DNA from: Symbiodinium natans
Taxonomy: Eukaryota > Sar > Dinophyceae > Suessiales > Symbiodiniaceae
DNA length: 62,500 nt
Reading direction: 5' to 3'
Assembly (NCBI GenBank): GCA_905221605.1
Contig: CAJNDS010002643.1
Coordinates: 125,001-187,500, forward strand
In this document: positions 38,020-49,556 of the stretch, in pieces
Layout of the letters: every line of letters begins with the position of its first letter
Position numbering within the stretch: position 1 is the first letter of the stretch
Made by a program: the position numbers and the translations under genes
Notes under the pieces: generated by a model
What the model saw: only the letters and a program-made list of their open reading frames with translations
Databases searched by the model: none
Told to the model about the DNA's origin: nothing

Positions 38020-38379
38020 TTAGGGTAAACCATAAACCCCGTTGCGGCCCTCTCGCGGGTATCGACGGCGCTTAGCCGTGGTTGCCCAGGCTGATGCCAC
38101 ATCGAAAAGGGTCCCAGCCGGGCCCTTCGGCAAGGCGATTTCCACGGACGTGTCTAGGTCCCCCGTGGAGAGGGACTGTGCAGTGGTCTCCGGCAGAGTG
38201 GTCGTGAAGGCGGCCAGGCGTTCCACACTGGGAAAGGCCCAGGCGAAGTCTGCTATGGTTCGGTAGCCCTGGTCGGACAGGGCGGAGCACAGCAGGGCGT
38301 TGACGCGGCAATTTTTGAGCAGGTCCTGGAAGGCAGTCGGGCAGTCCATGGCACCAGCTGCGGTGGTGCTTAGAACCAT
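38020..38379 (-). CDS. Hypothetical N-terminal domain, probable first exon
   Basis: ATG at 38379 (MVLSTTAAGAMDCPTAFQDL), with a second ATG before DCPTAF. The chain LLKNCRVNALLCSALSDQGY, then TIADFAWAFPSVERLAAFTT, looks like a helical, SAM/HhH-like domain. It resembles N-terminal domains that I recall in many uncharacterised, transposon-associated dinoflagellate proteins. It ends with AGTLFDVASAWATTAKRRR, then runs into telomeric sequence (VYGLP) with a stop at 38020, so the 3' end is probably lost or spliced. Strong protein-like composition and Thr/Ala-rich codon use; no catalytic motif. Confidence 0.5.
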   Translation of the reverse strand: MVLSTTAAGAMDCPTAFQDLLKNCRVNALLCSALSDQGYRTIADFAWAFPSVERLAAFTTTLPETTAQSLSTGDLDTSVEIALPKGPAGTLFDVASAWATTAKRRRYPREGRNGVYGLP

Positions 38380-39295
38380 CAACCCTAAACCCTTAAGCCT
38401 TAGAGGGGTTTTCGATTTGGGGGTTCGGGGCTGAAAGCCCAGTTTGAGGTCTAGGTCTTCGGGCTTCGGGCTTAGGGTTTAGGGTTTTGCCCCTTGAGGA
38501 ACAGAGGGGCTGCACTTGGTGAAGTTTACTGGAACCCTCGTATAAGGGGTACAAGCGACCTTGGAGATACGAGTTTGTGTCCCAACCTAAGCCCAAACCC
38601 TACAAACCACCAAACCCGACACCCCCAAACCCTAAACCCCTATAACCCCTCTAGCCCCTATAACCCCTATCACCCCTATAACCAGTATAACCCCTATAAC
38701 CCCAACAACCTAGATAACCCCAATATTCCCTGCCCCAACCCTAAACAGTAAACCCAAAAAACACCAAACCCTAAACTCCAAACGCCAAACCCAAACCCTA
38801 AACCCCAAACCCTAAACCCCAAACCCCAAACCGCCTATCCCCGAAGAGCCCTATTTCCCCGCCGGTCCGTGGCATCAAAGACCATGGTGGCATCGGGTGT
38901 GCGGGGGGAGGCCTGGAGCCAAAAAGAAAAGAAGGGGGCTTCAGCCCCGTCGGGTTTAGGGTTTAGGGTTTAACCCTAAACCCTAAACCCTAAACCTTTC
39001 GGGTTTAGGGGTTTGCAGCTGTTGGATCCGTAAAAGCATGTCTTTCAACATTTGCTTAGGAGATTCGGCTTTCGGGAAGACCCGTGCCGGCGTAGATGGG
39101 GGTGTCCGAAAGTAGGAGGAAACCCTAAACCCTAAACCCTAAACCCTAAACCCTAAACCCTACACCCTAAACCCTAAACCTAAACCCTAAATCCTAAACC
39201 CTAAACCCTAAACCCTAAACCCTAAACCCTAAACCCTATCCACTGGATTGAGCAATCCGCCACTGTCCTAAGCCCTAAACCCCAAACTCTAAGGC
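38380..39295. repeat. Telomere-like tracts and CCCCTATAA repeat
   Basis: Short G-orientation patches at 38460-38490 and 38955-38972. A CCCCTATAA-type array at about 38636-38705. C orientation at 38730-38835 and 39118-39240. Unique spacers at 38490-38590 and 39005-39115. No gene. Confidence 0.8.
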
Positions 39296-39435
39296 AAGTC
39301 ACATGGCCCCAAAGTATGGGCCCAAAAATGGTGGATCCCTTATACACCCCTTATGTGCACTTTGCAAATGAAGGGCCCATGCATCAGAAGCCTTTAAGGG
39401 AAGTCAGGGGCCACATTTTGGGCCATGTAACTACC
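39296..39435. mobile_element. TIR family D element, best copy
   Basis: The left end AAGTCACATGGCCCCAAAG and the right end TTTGGGCCATGTAACTACCC are imperfect inverse repeats. Internal GGGCCCATGCATCAGAAGCC. 140 bp; the right end abuts CCCTAAA repeats. Confidence 0.7.
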
Positions 39436-40329
39436 CTCCCTAAACCCTAAACCCTAAACCCTAAACCCTAAACCCTAAACGCTAAGCCCTAAACCCTGAA
39501 CCTGAACCCCATCTCCTCGTTGCTCTCACTCCACAGCGGCGCTAGCGCGTCCACATCAGGCGCCTGGTACGTTTCTGGTTGAGGGGAGGGGGGGGGGGGC
39601 TCAAGGTGGAGTGTCCTGGGCTTTGGGGATTGGGGATTGGGGATTGGGGATTGGGGTTTGGGGTTTGGGGTTTGGGGTTTGCGGTTTGGGGTTTGGAGTT
39701 CAGCGCAAGGGCTTGGGCTAAGGGTGTAGGGTTCTTGGATCCTGCAAGGCCTAAACGTTTAGGACTCCGAGCCCTAAGCGGGCTTAGGGGTGCAGAAAGG
39801 TTTAGGGAGTTTAGCAAACCCTGAACCCTCACTAACCCTAAGGCCGAAACCCTAAACCACGGACAAAGGTTCAGGGTGAAGTGATGCGGGTATCACGTTC
39901 CGTGTGGAAAGAACAACTTGCGAGCCCTTGTCCTAAACCGTTGGTTGTCGCTTGGATCTTGCTCGTTCGCTTAAGGTTTAGGGTTTTGGGTCTAGGGTTC
40001 AGGGTTTAGGGTTTAGGCACCCTTAAAACCCTAAACCCTCAACGCTTGATTGAGGTTAGGCCGGCCTAAGTGGCCCTATAGGAATTGAGTGCTTCGTTTC
40101 TGGGGTTAGGGGTTTAGGGTTTAGGGTTTCCCTTTGCCCCACACCGCTGCGTGGCATCCGAGACGACCATGGTGGCAGGCTGCTAAACCCGACTTGAACC
40201 CTAAACCCAGGATGTCAAAAGTGAAAAGCTACCCTCGACGAAGATTAAAACCTAAACCACTCATACCTATATACATATACATATATATATATATACTACA
40301 TACATATATATGAAAACACCTTAAGCCCT
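39436..40329. repeat. Telomere-like tracts, TTGGGGA array, AT microsatellite
   Basis: C orientation at 39437-39510. Five GGGGATT units pass into TTTGGGG (39625-39690). G orientation is sparse at 39975-40020 and 40095-40128. An AT microsatellite-like patch lies at 40268-40312. No gene supported. Confidence 0.75.
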
Positions 40330-40500
40330 TGGCGGGCAAAAACACAACGATTCCTGGGCAGAGACACAACGGTTCGTGGGCACACGCACGCCTCTTGACT
40401 CTCCTCTATGCAGGCAGAATCGGCACAACGTTTCGTGGGCCTAGGCACAACAGCTCGTGGGCATAGGCACGACGGTTCGTCGGCATAGGCACGCCCAGGG
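40330..40500. repeat. ~22-bp tandem repeat (GGGCATAGGCACRACGGTTCGT)n
   Basis: About seven diverged units carry CACAACG(G)TTCGTGGGCA. A related pair occurs at 61358-61392. The open frame over it is probably repeat translation. Confidence 0.75.
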
Positions 40501-41561
40501 GGGTCCAAGGGGGTCTTGGGGGTCTCAGAAGGGGGGGCCTCATAGCAGGCTTACGGTTTCAGGGCTTAGGGTTCACATAAGGTTTAAGTTTTGTCAAGGT
40601 AAAGTGAGAGACGTTGAGGCGCATGGTGTAGGGCCCTAGTGCGTGGATTCTAAGGTTGATGGATTGAGCGAACTTCTTGTTTTTTGAATGTTATGGGATT
40701 CTTTGAGCGAGTGGATATTTTCCTGTCGCTGCAGAAGCTGCCTGACAAGTGAAAGCTAGAACATGAGATGCTGAACCTAAACCCTAAACCCTAAACTACC
40801 CTAAACCCTAAACCCTAAACCCTACACCCTAAACCCTAAACCCTAACCCTAAACCCTAAACCCTAAACCCTAAACCCTAAACCCTAAACCCTAAACCCTA
40901 AACCCTAAACCCTAAACCCTAAACCCTAAACCCTAAACCGCAGCCTCACGAAGGGCCACGAGGTGACAGCTGTGCCCCGCGGCGTCGATAAACCTCTGCA
41001 ACCGTCAGGGCCCTGGGAGCCCTCTTGAAGCCTTTGGGTTTAGGGTTTAGGGTTTAGGGTTTAGGGTTTAGGGTTTAGGGTTTAGGGTTTAGGGTTTAGG
41101 GTTTAGGGTTTAGGGTTTAGGGTTTAGGGTTTAGGGTTTAGGGTTGGGGGTTTAAGGGTCTAAGGCAAGGGTTTGGGGCTTTAGGGCTTTAGGGTTTAAG
41201 GTGCTTGAGGGTTTAGGGCTGGGTTGAAGGGTTTTCAGGATAATCCGAAAACCCTAAACCTTAAACCCTAAACCGTAAACCCTAAACCCTAAACCTTAGG
41301 GTTAAGGTATGGGGGCTTTAAGGGTTTAAAGCAAAACAAGGGGGCCTGCAGACGCAATACTCAAGAGATTTCATGCAGAGCACGGTGGGGGAGAGCACAC
41401 CTAAGACAAACTAACCTCTGGTCGTCAGCCGAAGCAGGGGCTTAGGGTTTAGGGTCTAGGGTTTAGGGTTTAGGGTTTAGGGTTTGGGGTTTAGGGTTTA
41501 GGGTTTAGGGAGGGTTTAGGGTTTAGGGTTTAGGGTTCCGGGTTGGAGCAATTCAGCCAAG
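40501..41561. repeat. Telomere-like tracts
   Basis: C orientation at 40775-40938, nearly perfect from about 40850. G orientation at 41037-41142 (about fifteen perfect units) and 41440-41545. Degenerate C orientation at 41248-41298. Unique spacers at 40640-40770, 40940-41030 and 41300-41430. No gene seen. Confidence 0.9.
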
Positions 41562-41874
41562 TTGCTTCGTGTGCAGCAGGTCTACGCGGATGCTGCCACC
41601 TGGCTGACAGGGCGCGGTTTAGGGTTAGGGTTTAGGGTGCAGGGTTTAGGGTTCAGGGTTCAGGCTGGCTGTCCGGTTGTGATAAACTTGAGCGAACTAG
41701 GGAAAGCAAGCGACTCGTGCAAGATGTGGGCAATTCTCCAAAATAGGTTCCCTTTCAGGTGTCCCCATCCATATACAGTACGGCACCATATAGAAAAGGG
41801 CCCTAATCTGGATAACTGCTCTGACATGTATGCGGATACAGGGCAGGGTGTTGTGCGTGCACATACACTCAGAC
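41562..41874. other. Unique sequence with overlapping frames
   Basis: LLRVQQVYADAATWLTGRG (plus, 41560-41615) is protein-like but runs straight into telomeric repeats. The rest is unassigned. Confidence 0.3.
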
Positions 41875-42060
41875 ATGTCCGACGTAAACCATCTTCGAAG
41901 AAAAGTCCGGGCAGATGCAGCAAAGCTTCGGGAACTTGGAGTTCCCAAAGACTCGCCCCCCCCCCCCCACCCCCTCGCCCCCCACCCCCCCCTCCTCCCC
42001 ATGAAACCCGCGAGCTTGCACACAGCAGGTTCGAGAAACGCCAAAAGCCCAAGACTTGAG
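41875..42060 (+). CDS. Hypothetical ORF, doubtful
   Basis: ATG at 41875, reading MSDVNHLRRKVRADAAKLRE then LGVPKDS and a poly-Pro/His stretch coded by a C-rich run (41956-41998). The basic, helical start is protein-like; the rest is low complexity. A minus frame (41697-42242) overlaps. Not recognised. Confidence 0.25.
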
Positions 42061-42076
42061 GGTTCAAGGCTTGATG

Positions 42077-42180
42077 TAGGGGCCTTCATCATTAGAATAG
42101 GGTTTGGGGGGGTTCTTATCGTGTGATTACAAAGGGGCCATAAGGGGATACGATTAGTAACTATTCCGACCCCCATATTA
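42077..42180. mobile_element. TIR family C element, longest copy
   Basis: It runs from AGGGGCCTTCATCATTAGAA to CCGACCCCCATATTA. The ends are loosely inverse (GGGGGGTT.. against the inverse of AACTATTCCGACCCCC). Shared motif CATAAGGGGATACGATTAGT. Confidence 0.6.
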
Positions 42181-43480
42181 TCTGCTGGGATTAGGGCTTC
42201 AGGTTTGGGGCTTACGCATATCTGTATGCACGTATCTGCCACAAAACCCTACTCCCGAAACCCTAAACCCATAAACCTCTGAAACCCCAAATCCCCAAAA
42301 CCCAAAAACCCCAAAACCCTAAACTCACAAAAAGTTGAAGTTGACAAAAAAAAAACACGCGGCCTCCCAGTGAATTCAGCATCCCGGCTCCAATGGGAAC
42401 TCCCTGTCCAGCCTACAATGCGCCACTCCAAGCATCATCGGAGGGTTTAAGGGCTTAGGCTTTCAAGTCCGGAGTTTAGGTTTAGGGTTTAGGGTGTAGT
42501 GTTTAGGGTTATTGCCCAACGGGGGGGGAGGAGTGCCCAACGGGGGGGGAGGAGTGCAAAAAATGCAACGAACAACCAAAAAACCCCCCCAGTTATTGTA
42601 GGTTGAGGGTTTAGGGAGCCCCCCGTCCTAAACTAAGAGCGCCCTGGAGTCTTAGGGCGAGGCTAAGCAGGTTGGGACCCTAAACCCTAAACCCTAAACC
42701 CTAAACCCTAAACCCTAAACCCTAAACCCTAAACCCTAAACCCTAAACCAACGAGGGGCCTATCTGCCCCATTGAAGGCCTTTTGCTCCTGCTAACTCTC
42801 TGAAGCAGGGGCCGGTCGAGGCCTTCTCCCAGAACACCGAACATCCCCTTGCTAGGGGGCCTTGAGCAAGAGACCCACCCCGCCATTTAGGGTTTTTTTG
42901 GGCTTGGGGTTAAGGACTTAATAAGGGGGATCTTCTGAGGCATGCTTGTTTCGGGCTCATCGGGTGCTTAGGGAGTTTTTTTGTTTTCATTCTGTCTTTT
43001 TGTGTTTCTTTCTGTTAAGGTTCTTTGCTTAATTTGAAAATTCTTCGGGCTCCTTCCTAACCCTCAACCCTAAGTCTTCAACCCTACCCCGAACCCTGGC
43101 TTTGAGAGAGCCTGGGTTCAGGCTGCAGGGCTGGCCTCAGATCCCTTCAGCTCAAGATATCTCGACTTCTTAAACGGGGTCCTCTCGCAGGGCTCTGGGG
43201 TTTCGGGTTTAGGGACTCCTTTCTTAAGGGTTTAGGGTTGCTTAGGGTTTGGGGTTTGGGGTTTGGGGTTTGGGGTTTAGGGTTTAGGGTTTAGGGTTTA
43301 GGGTTTAGGGTTTAGGGTTTAGGGTTTAGGGTTTTAGGGTTCCAGTACATCCCACACCAAATCCTGCATTTTCTAGTCGAGGATGGCACTAAGAACCCTC
43401 TGAAACGAATCTTCCCCAATTATGATCTTCTGACAACTTCAAACCAAGAAGGGACAATGTCCCCCTCGTTCTGAGTCGGG
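42181..43480. repeat. Telomere-like tracts and spacers
   Basis: C orientation at 42243-42320 (degenerate) and 42678-42748 (about ten perfect units). A 20-bp direct duplication CCCAACGGGGGGGGAGGAGT lies at about 42516-42556. G orientation at 43215-43340 with TTTGGGG at its start. The spacer 42750-43200 is unique; no gene. Confidence 0.8.
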
Positions 43481-43522
43481 AATGAGGGAATTAGGGCCCT
43501 CTATGTATATATATATATATAT

Positions 43523-43750
43523 ATGTATATACCGTTTAGGGGATTATTTGGGTATCTCATTCCCTCACTCCCGCCTAAGAACCAGCCAGATGTGCAATAT
43601 TCCAAGTGTTTGCCTGGAGTTAACCTGGCAGGTTACAAACACGACGGCTTTAAGAGGTGCGCGCCCGAGTCCTGCGCATTGGAATCAGGCATATTGCGGA
43701 CGAAAGTGCTGAAAGGATTTAGGGCTTGGCGTTCAGGAAAATTAAGGTGA
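43523..43750 (+). CDS. Hypothetical ORF, doubtful
   Basis: The stretch PKNQPDVQYSKCLPGVNLAG, then YKHDGFKRCAPESC, is protein-like. It follows an AT run (43503-43530) that supplies the apparent start. No ATG of its own and no recognised domain. It may be an exon. Confidence 0.25.
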   Translation: MYIPFRGLFGYLIPSLPPKNQPDVQYSKCLPGVNLAGYKHDGFKRCAPESCALESGILRTKVLKGFRAWRSGKLR

Positions 43751-45693
<1,943 letters not shown>

Positions 45694-45765
45694 TACATAC
45701 ATACATACATACATACATACATACATACATACATACATACATACATACATACATACATACATACA

Positions 45766-45793
<28 letters not shown>
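45694..45793. repeat. (TACA)n microsatellite
   Basis: About twenty-five units, followed by ATATCT/ATATAC units to 45835. Open frames of Thr-Tyr-Ile-His here are microsatellite translations. Confidence 0.97.
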
Positions 45794-45796
<3 letters not shown>

Positions 45797-45835
45797 CTAT
45801 ATCTATATCTATACATATACATATATATATATTAC

Positions 45836-45973
45836 TACCCCTACAGCCACCACGGGGACAAACCCTGCGAACCCTGGCCCAACTCATGCGCAACCTACTC
45901 CTCCTAAACCCTAAAAGCCTAACCTCTGCATCTTGAACCCTAGGGTTTAGGATTTAGGGTTTAGGGTTTAGGT

Positions 45974-46061
<88 letters not shown>

Positions 46062-47060
46062 GGTTTTACACCATAAAAGGGCTTAGAACTTACAACCAAA
46101 ACCTGTTCAGGTTGGGGTCTAAAAAGGAATCTTCTTGCGGGACCACGCTCCTAGAGTAGCCCCTTCCTTGAAGAAAGTAGGGCTTGTGAAGGGGGTTTAG
46201 GGTTTAGGGTTTAGGGTTTAGGGTTTAGGGTTTAGGGTTTAGGGTTTAGGGTTTAGGGTTTAGGGTTTAGGGTTTAGGGTTTAGGGTTGAGGGTTTAGGG
46301 TTTAGGGTTTAGGGTTTAGGGTTTAGGGTTTAGGGTTTAGGGTTTAGGGTTGTTCATGTGGAAGCCGCAATAGGAAAGACACAACCCTTGACACGGAAGC
46401 AAGATAGAAACCCTCAACCCTAAACTCTAAACCCTCAACTTTAGGGGACCTAAACCCTAAACCCTAAACCCTAAACCCTAAACCTGAAACTGAAACCCTG
46501 AACCCTGAACCCTGAACCCTGAACCCTGAACCCGCAGCCCAGGAAGCGTTGTGGAGAGCTGCCGGGAATCCTCCGTCAGCCGCAGATCCTGGAAGAACTG
46601 CCGGGGTTTAGGGTTTAGGGTTTAGGGTTTCGGGTATAGGGTTTAGGGCTTTGGGATGAGGGTTTGGGGTTTAGGGTTTTCGGTACTCCTGACTTTTGGA
46701 ACTCCCCCCACCCACATTGTAACAAGACAACTCCCGCTGCTCACCAAAGCTACGACCGTGGCTGCTCGCACCAAAGTTGGAGGCTTCAAAGCCCCAAACA
46801 TACCTCTTGTGCTTCGGGTTTAGGGTTTCATTTCGGGTTTAGGGTTTAGGGGCTTGGGGTTTAGGCTGTAAAGGTTTAGGGTTTATAGGGCTTAGGGCTA
46901 GGCAGGCAGGCGCGCGCGCGCGCGCGCGCTCGCACTCGTGCGGGGTCCTCGTCGAGCTCCACCACGGAATCGCAAAGGCCCAAGAGCCTCGACCCGCCGT
47001 GTAAACGTGCTACGACGTTCAGAAACAAGGAAAACATGCTAGGGCCATACAAGTAATATG
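45836..47060. repeat. TTGAGGG and TTTAGGG blocks
   Basis: TTGAGGG at 45974-46066 (about thirteen units). TTTAGGG at 46196-46347 (about twenty units with one TTGAGGG). C orientation at 46450-46530, including a CCCTGAA sub-run. G orientation at 46600-46670 and 46818-46890. A (GC)n run lies at about 46910-46930. Spacers have no supported gene. Confidence 0.9.
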
Positions 47061-47130
47061 AGTAAATAAATAAATATATATATATATATGTATCATATAT
47101 GTGGGTGCATACATATATATATATACATAC
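47061..47130. repeat. AT microsatellite
   Basis: Alternating AT/AC runs around 47070-47140. Confidence 0.85.
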
Positions 47131-48605
47131 ATATACACAGAACCCTGGATCCTAAACCCTAAACTCTAAGCGTTATGGTTCCGGGAGGCCCCCAGCCCCT
47201 GAGTGCTCTCACAAGCTCTGCCCCGCACCCTAAACCTTAAACCCCAAGCAAAAACCCTACACCCTAAACCCGAAACCCGCAACCCGAAACCCTAAACCCT
47301 AAACCCTAAACCCTAAACCCTAAACCCTAAACCCTAAACCCTAAACCCTAAACCCTAGTCAAGCTGGGGCGCAAGTTGGAGATGGCTTCCAGCTCGATCT
47401 GTCGGCTCTTCAGGTCCAAGCTCAACTGAACGCTCGTGTGAAGCTGCCTCGTTGGGGGTTTAGGGTTTAGGGTTTAGGGTTTAGGGTTTAGGGTTTAGGG
47501 TTTAGGGTGTAGGGTTTAGGGTTTAGGGGTTTAGGGGTTTAGGGGTTTAGGGTTTGGGGTTTAGGGGCTAGGGTTTAGGGTTTAAGGTTCACGAAGCCCT
47601 AAACCCTAAACCCTCAACCCTAAACTCCCCCGAGCCACCTGAAGGTTTGGGGGGGGTGTAGTTGGGGAAACCCTAAACCCTAAACCCTAAACCCTAAACC
47701 CTAAACCCTAAACCCTAAACCCTAAACCCTGGGAATGCGCATTTGCTTTTTGGGGAGGGGGGGGGGGGTAAGTCTCTCTTGCAGCCGTCGAACAAGAGGG
47801 GGGTTTAGCGTCTAGGGTTCAGCGGTGCTTTTGCCTAAATCAAGACCCAGACTCGGTCCCCTAAACCCGACGCCCTAAACCCTCAAGCCCTTAAACCCTG
47901 CAGACCTAAACCCTGCAGACCTAAACCCCTAAACCCCTAAACCCTAAACCCTAAACCCGAAAACCCCCCTCAACAGCCCCCCTCTGCCTGCGGACCAGCC
48001 ATGTCCCTGCAAAGAGGCCAACCAGCTCTGCCGCCTGCAAACCGACATCCACAGGCGCCTCCACAAGGGCTTTCGTGTAGGGGTTTAGGGGGTTTAGGGG
48101 GTTTAGGGGTTTAGGGTTTAGGGTTTAGGGGTTTGGGGTTTAGGGTTTAGGGGGTTTAGGGGGTTTAGGGGGTTTAGAGGTTTAGGGGTTTAGGGTTTAG
48201 GGTTTAGGGTTTAGACCTTAGGGTTTAGGGGTTTGGGGTTTAGGGTTTTAGGGTTTTAGGGTTTAGGGTTTAGGGTTTAGGGTTTAGGGTTTAGGGTTTA
48301 GGGTTTAGGGTTTAAGGTTTACGGTTTAGGGGTTTAGCAGCTTAGGGGTTTAGGGACATTTAGGGTTAGGGTTTAGGGTTTGGGCTTTGGGGTTTTAGGG
48401 TTTCGGGTTTAGTAGGTAGACTTTTCAGCCATCTGCAAGAAAAACTGCCCTAGCCAGGGTTCTACAACTAGTCAATGGCCCGCATTGTTGGCTGGGAGCC
48501 AGCAGGGTTCTCCACGCAAAACGCCTGAACAAGCTGCCACAGAGCCCAACGCCCGTGAGCCCGAACCGCCCTAAACCCTAAAGCCGAAACCCCAAACCCA
48601 AAACC

Positions 48606-48700
<95 letters not shown>

Positions 48701-49142
48701 ACCCTAAACCCTAAACCCTAAACCCTACCCTGGGCCTGGAAGTGCTGGCACTTCAAAACCAGAAGGGAATGGAGGACGTGCCCGCACAGCGGCAGAGCAA
48801 CGTGCTTGGCCGAAAGCCCGGCAAAGAGGCGCGGGAGTAGCGTGAGGCCCTGCTTGGATGGCGATTTAGGGTTTAAGGGCTTAAGGTTTAGGGTTTACAG
48901 TCCCTAAGCCCTAAACCCTAAACCCTAAACCCCAAACCCTAAACCCTAAACCCTAACCCAGAACCCGCAGGTGAGAGGGGCCGGGGTTATCTAGGGGTTG
49001 TGCCTTGGACCCTAGGGTTGTACCCTTGGGTTTTGGGGACCCCTTTTTGAACATCCGTCGAGTAGTATACGGGTCCGTACTAGCAGCATATTCAGGTGAA
49101 GAACTTCTAAGGGCACGATACGAGTCTTAATCCCTTGAGTTT
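47131..49142. repeat. Telomere-like tracts and spacers
   Basis: C orientation at 47275-47357, 47670-47730, 47935-47965 and 48900-48955. G orientation at 47455-47585 and 48075-48415, the latter mixing TTTAGGGG, TTTAGGGGG and TTTAGGG. CCCTCAA array at 48601-48703 (about fourteen units). Spacers at 47357-47455, 47975-48075, 48420-48580 and 48730-48865 have no gene. Confidence 0.9.
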
Positions 49143-49215
49143 CGAATTGGTTACTTTTTTTTAAGGGGACCTTGAACCAACAACTTGGGAAAAAGGGTAC
49201 CACTGGGCTGCCCTC
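49143..49215. mobile_element. Family E-related fragment
   Basis: TTGGTTACTTTTTTTTAAGG and AAGGGTACCACTGGGCTGCC match 52561-52657 and 54447-54512. The interior resembles family E, but the ends differ (TACCACTGGGCTACCAG instead of GGGTCCTAG). Confidence 0.55.
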
Positions 49216-49217
49216 GT

Positions 49218-49556
49218 CTAATTCTGGGGGTTCCTGGGAGTTCCTGGCGTGTCGGGTTCAGGTTTACGGTCTTGCTGACCAGGTGCTGCTAAATACTTGA
49301 TGTCGGCCGCCGGCGCCAGCCAAATGGGGACAGCATACAGGAGCTGGTTCAATGCGTAGAATACATCCAGGGTTGTGGGCTTCACTGCCCTCTGGCAGAC
49401 GACGCAGAACATGGACACTGGATATGCCAGCATGTAAGTAAAGTCCATGGGCTGCAACTTATAAGCCTCATTCCTGCACCATTGTTGGGGGTCATCTTTA
49501 AAATGACCCTTTTGTTCCAATCTGGGTTTGAGAAGTCTTAATAAACATGAAAAACA
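49218..49556 (-). CDS. Membrane protein, C-terminal exon
   Basis: One of the most protein-like host frames in the window. It reads EQKGHFKDDPQQWCRNEAYK, then a membrane-like MDFTYMLAYPVSMFCVVCQR and a second apolar segment FYALNQLLYAVPIWLAPAAD. It then continues IKYLAAPGQQDRKPEPDTPG and ends at a TAG near 49218. The open frame extends upstream of the first apparent start, with no clear ATG, so an acceptor site is likely. Two transmembrane helices and a polar tail suggest an integral membrane protein. The family is not recognised. Flanking sequence is telomeric on one side and a family E-related fragment on the other. Confidence 0.5.
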   Translation of the reverse strand, partial: CFSCLLRLLKPRLEQKGHFKDDPQQWCRNEAYKLQPMDFTYMLAYPVSMFCVVCQRAVKPTTLDVFYALNQLLYAVPIWLAPAADIKYLAAPGQQDRKPEPDTPGTPRNPQN

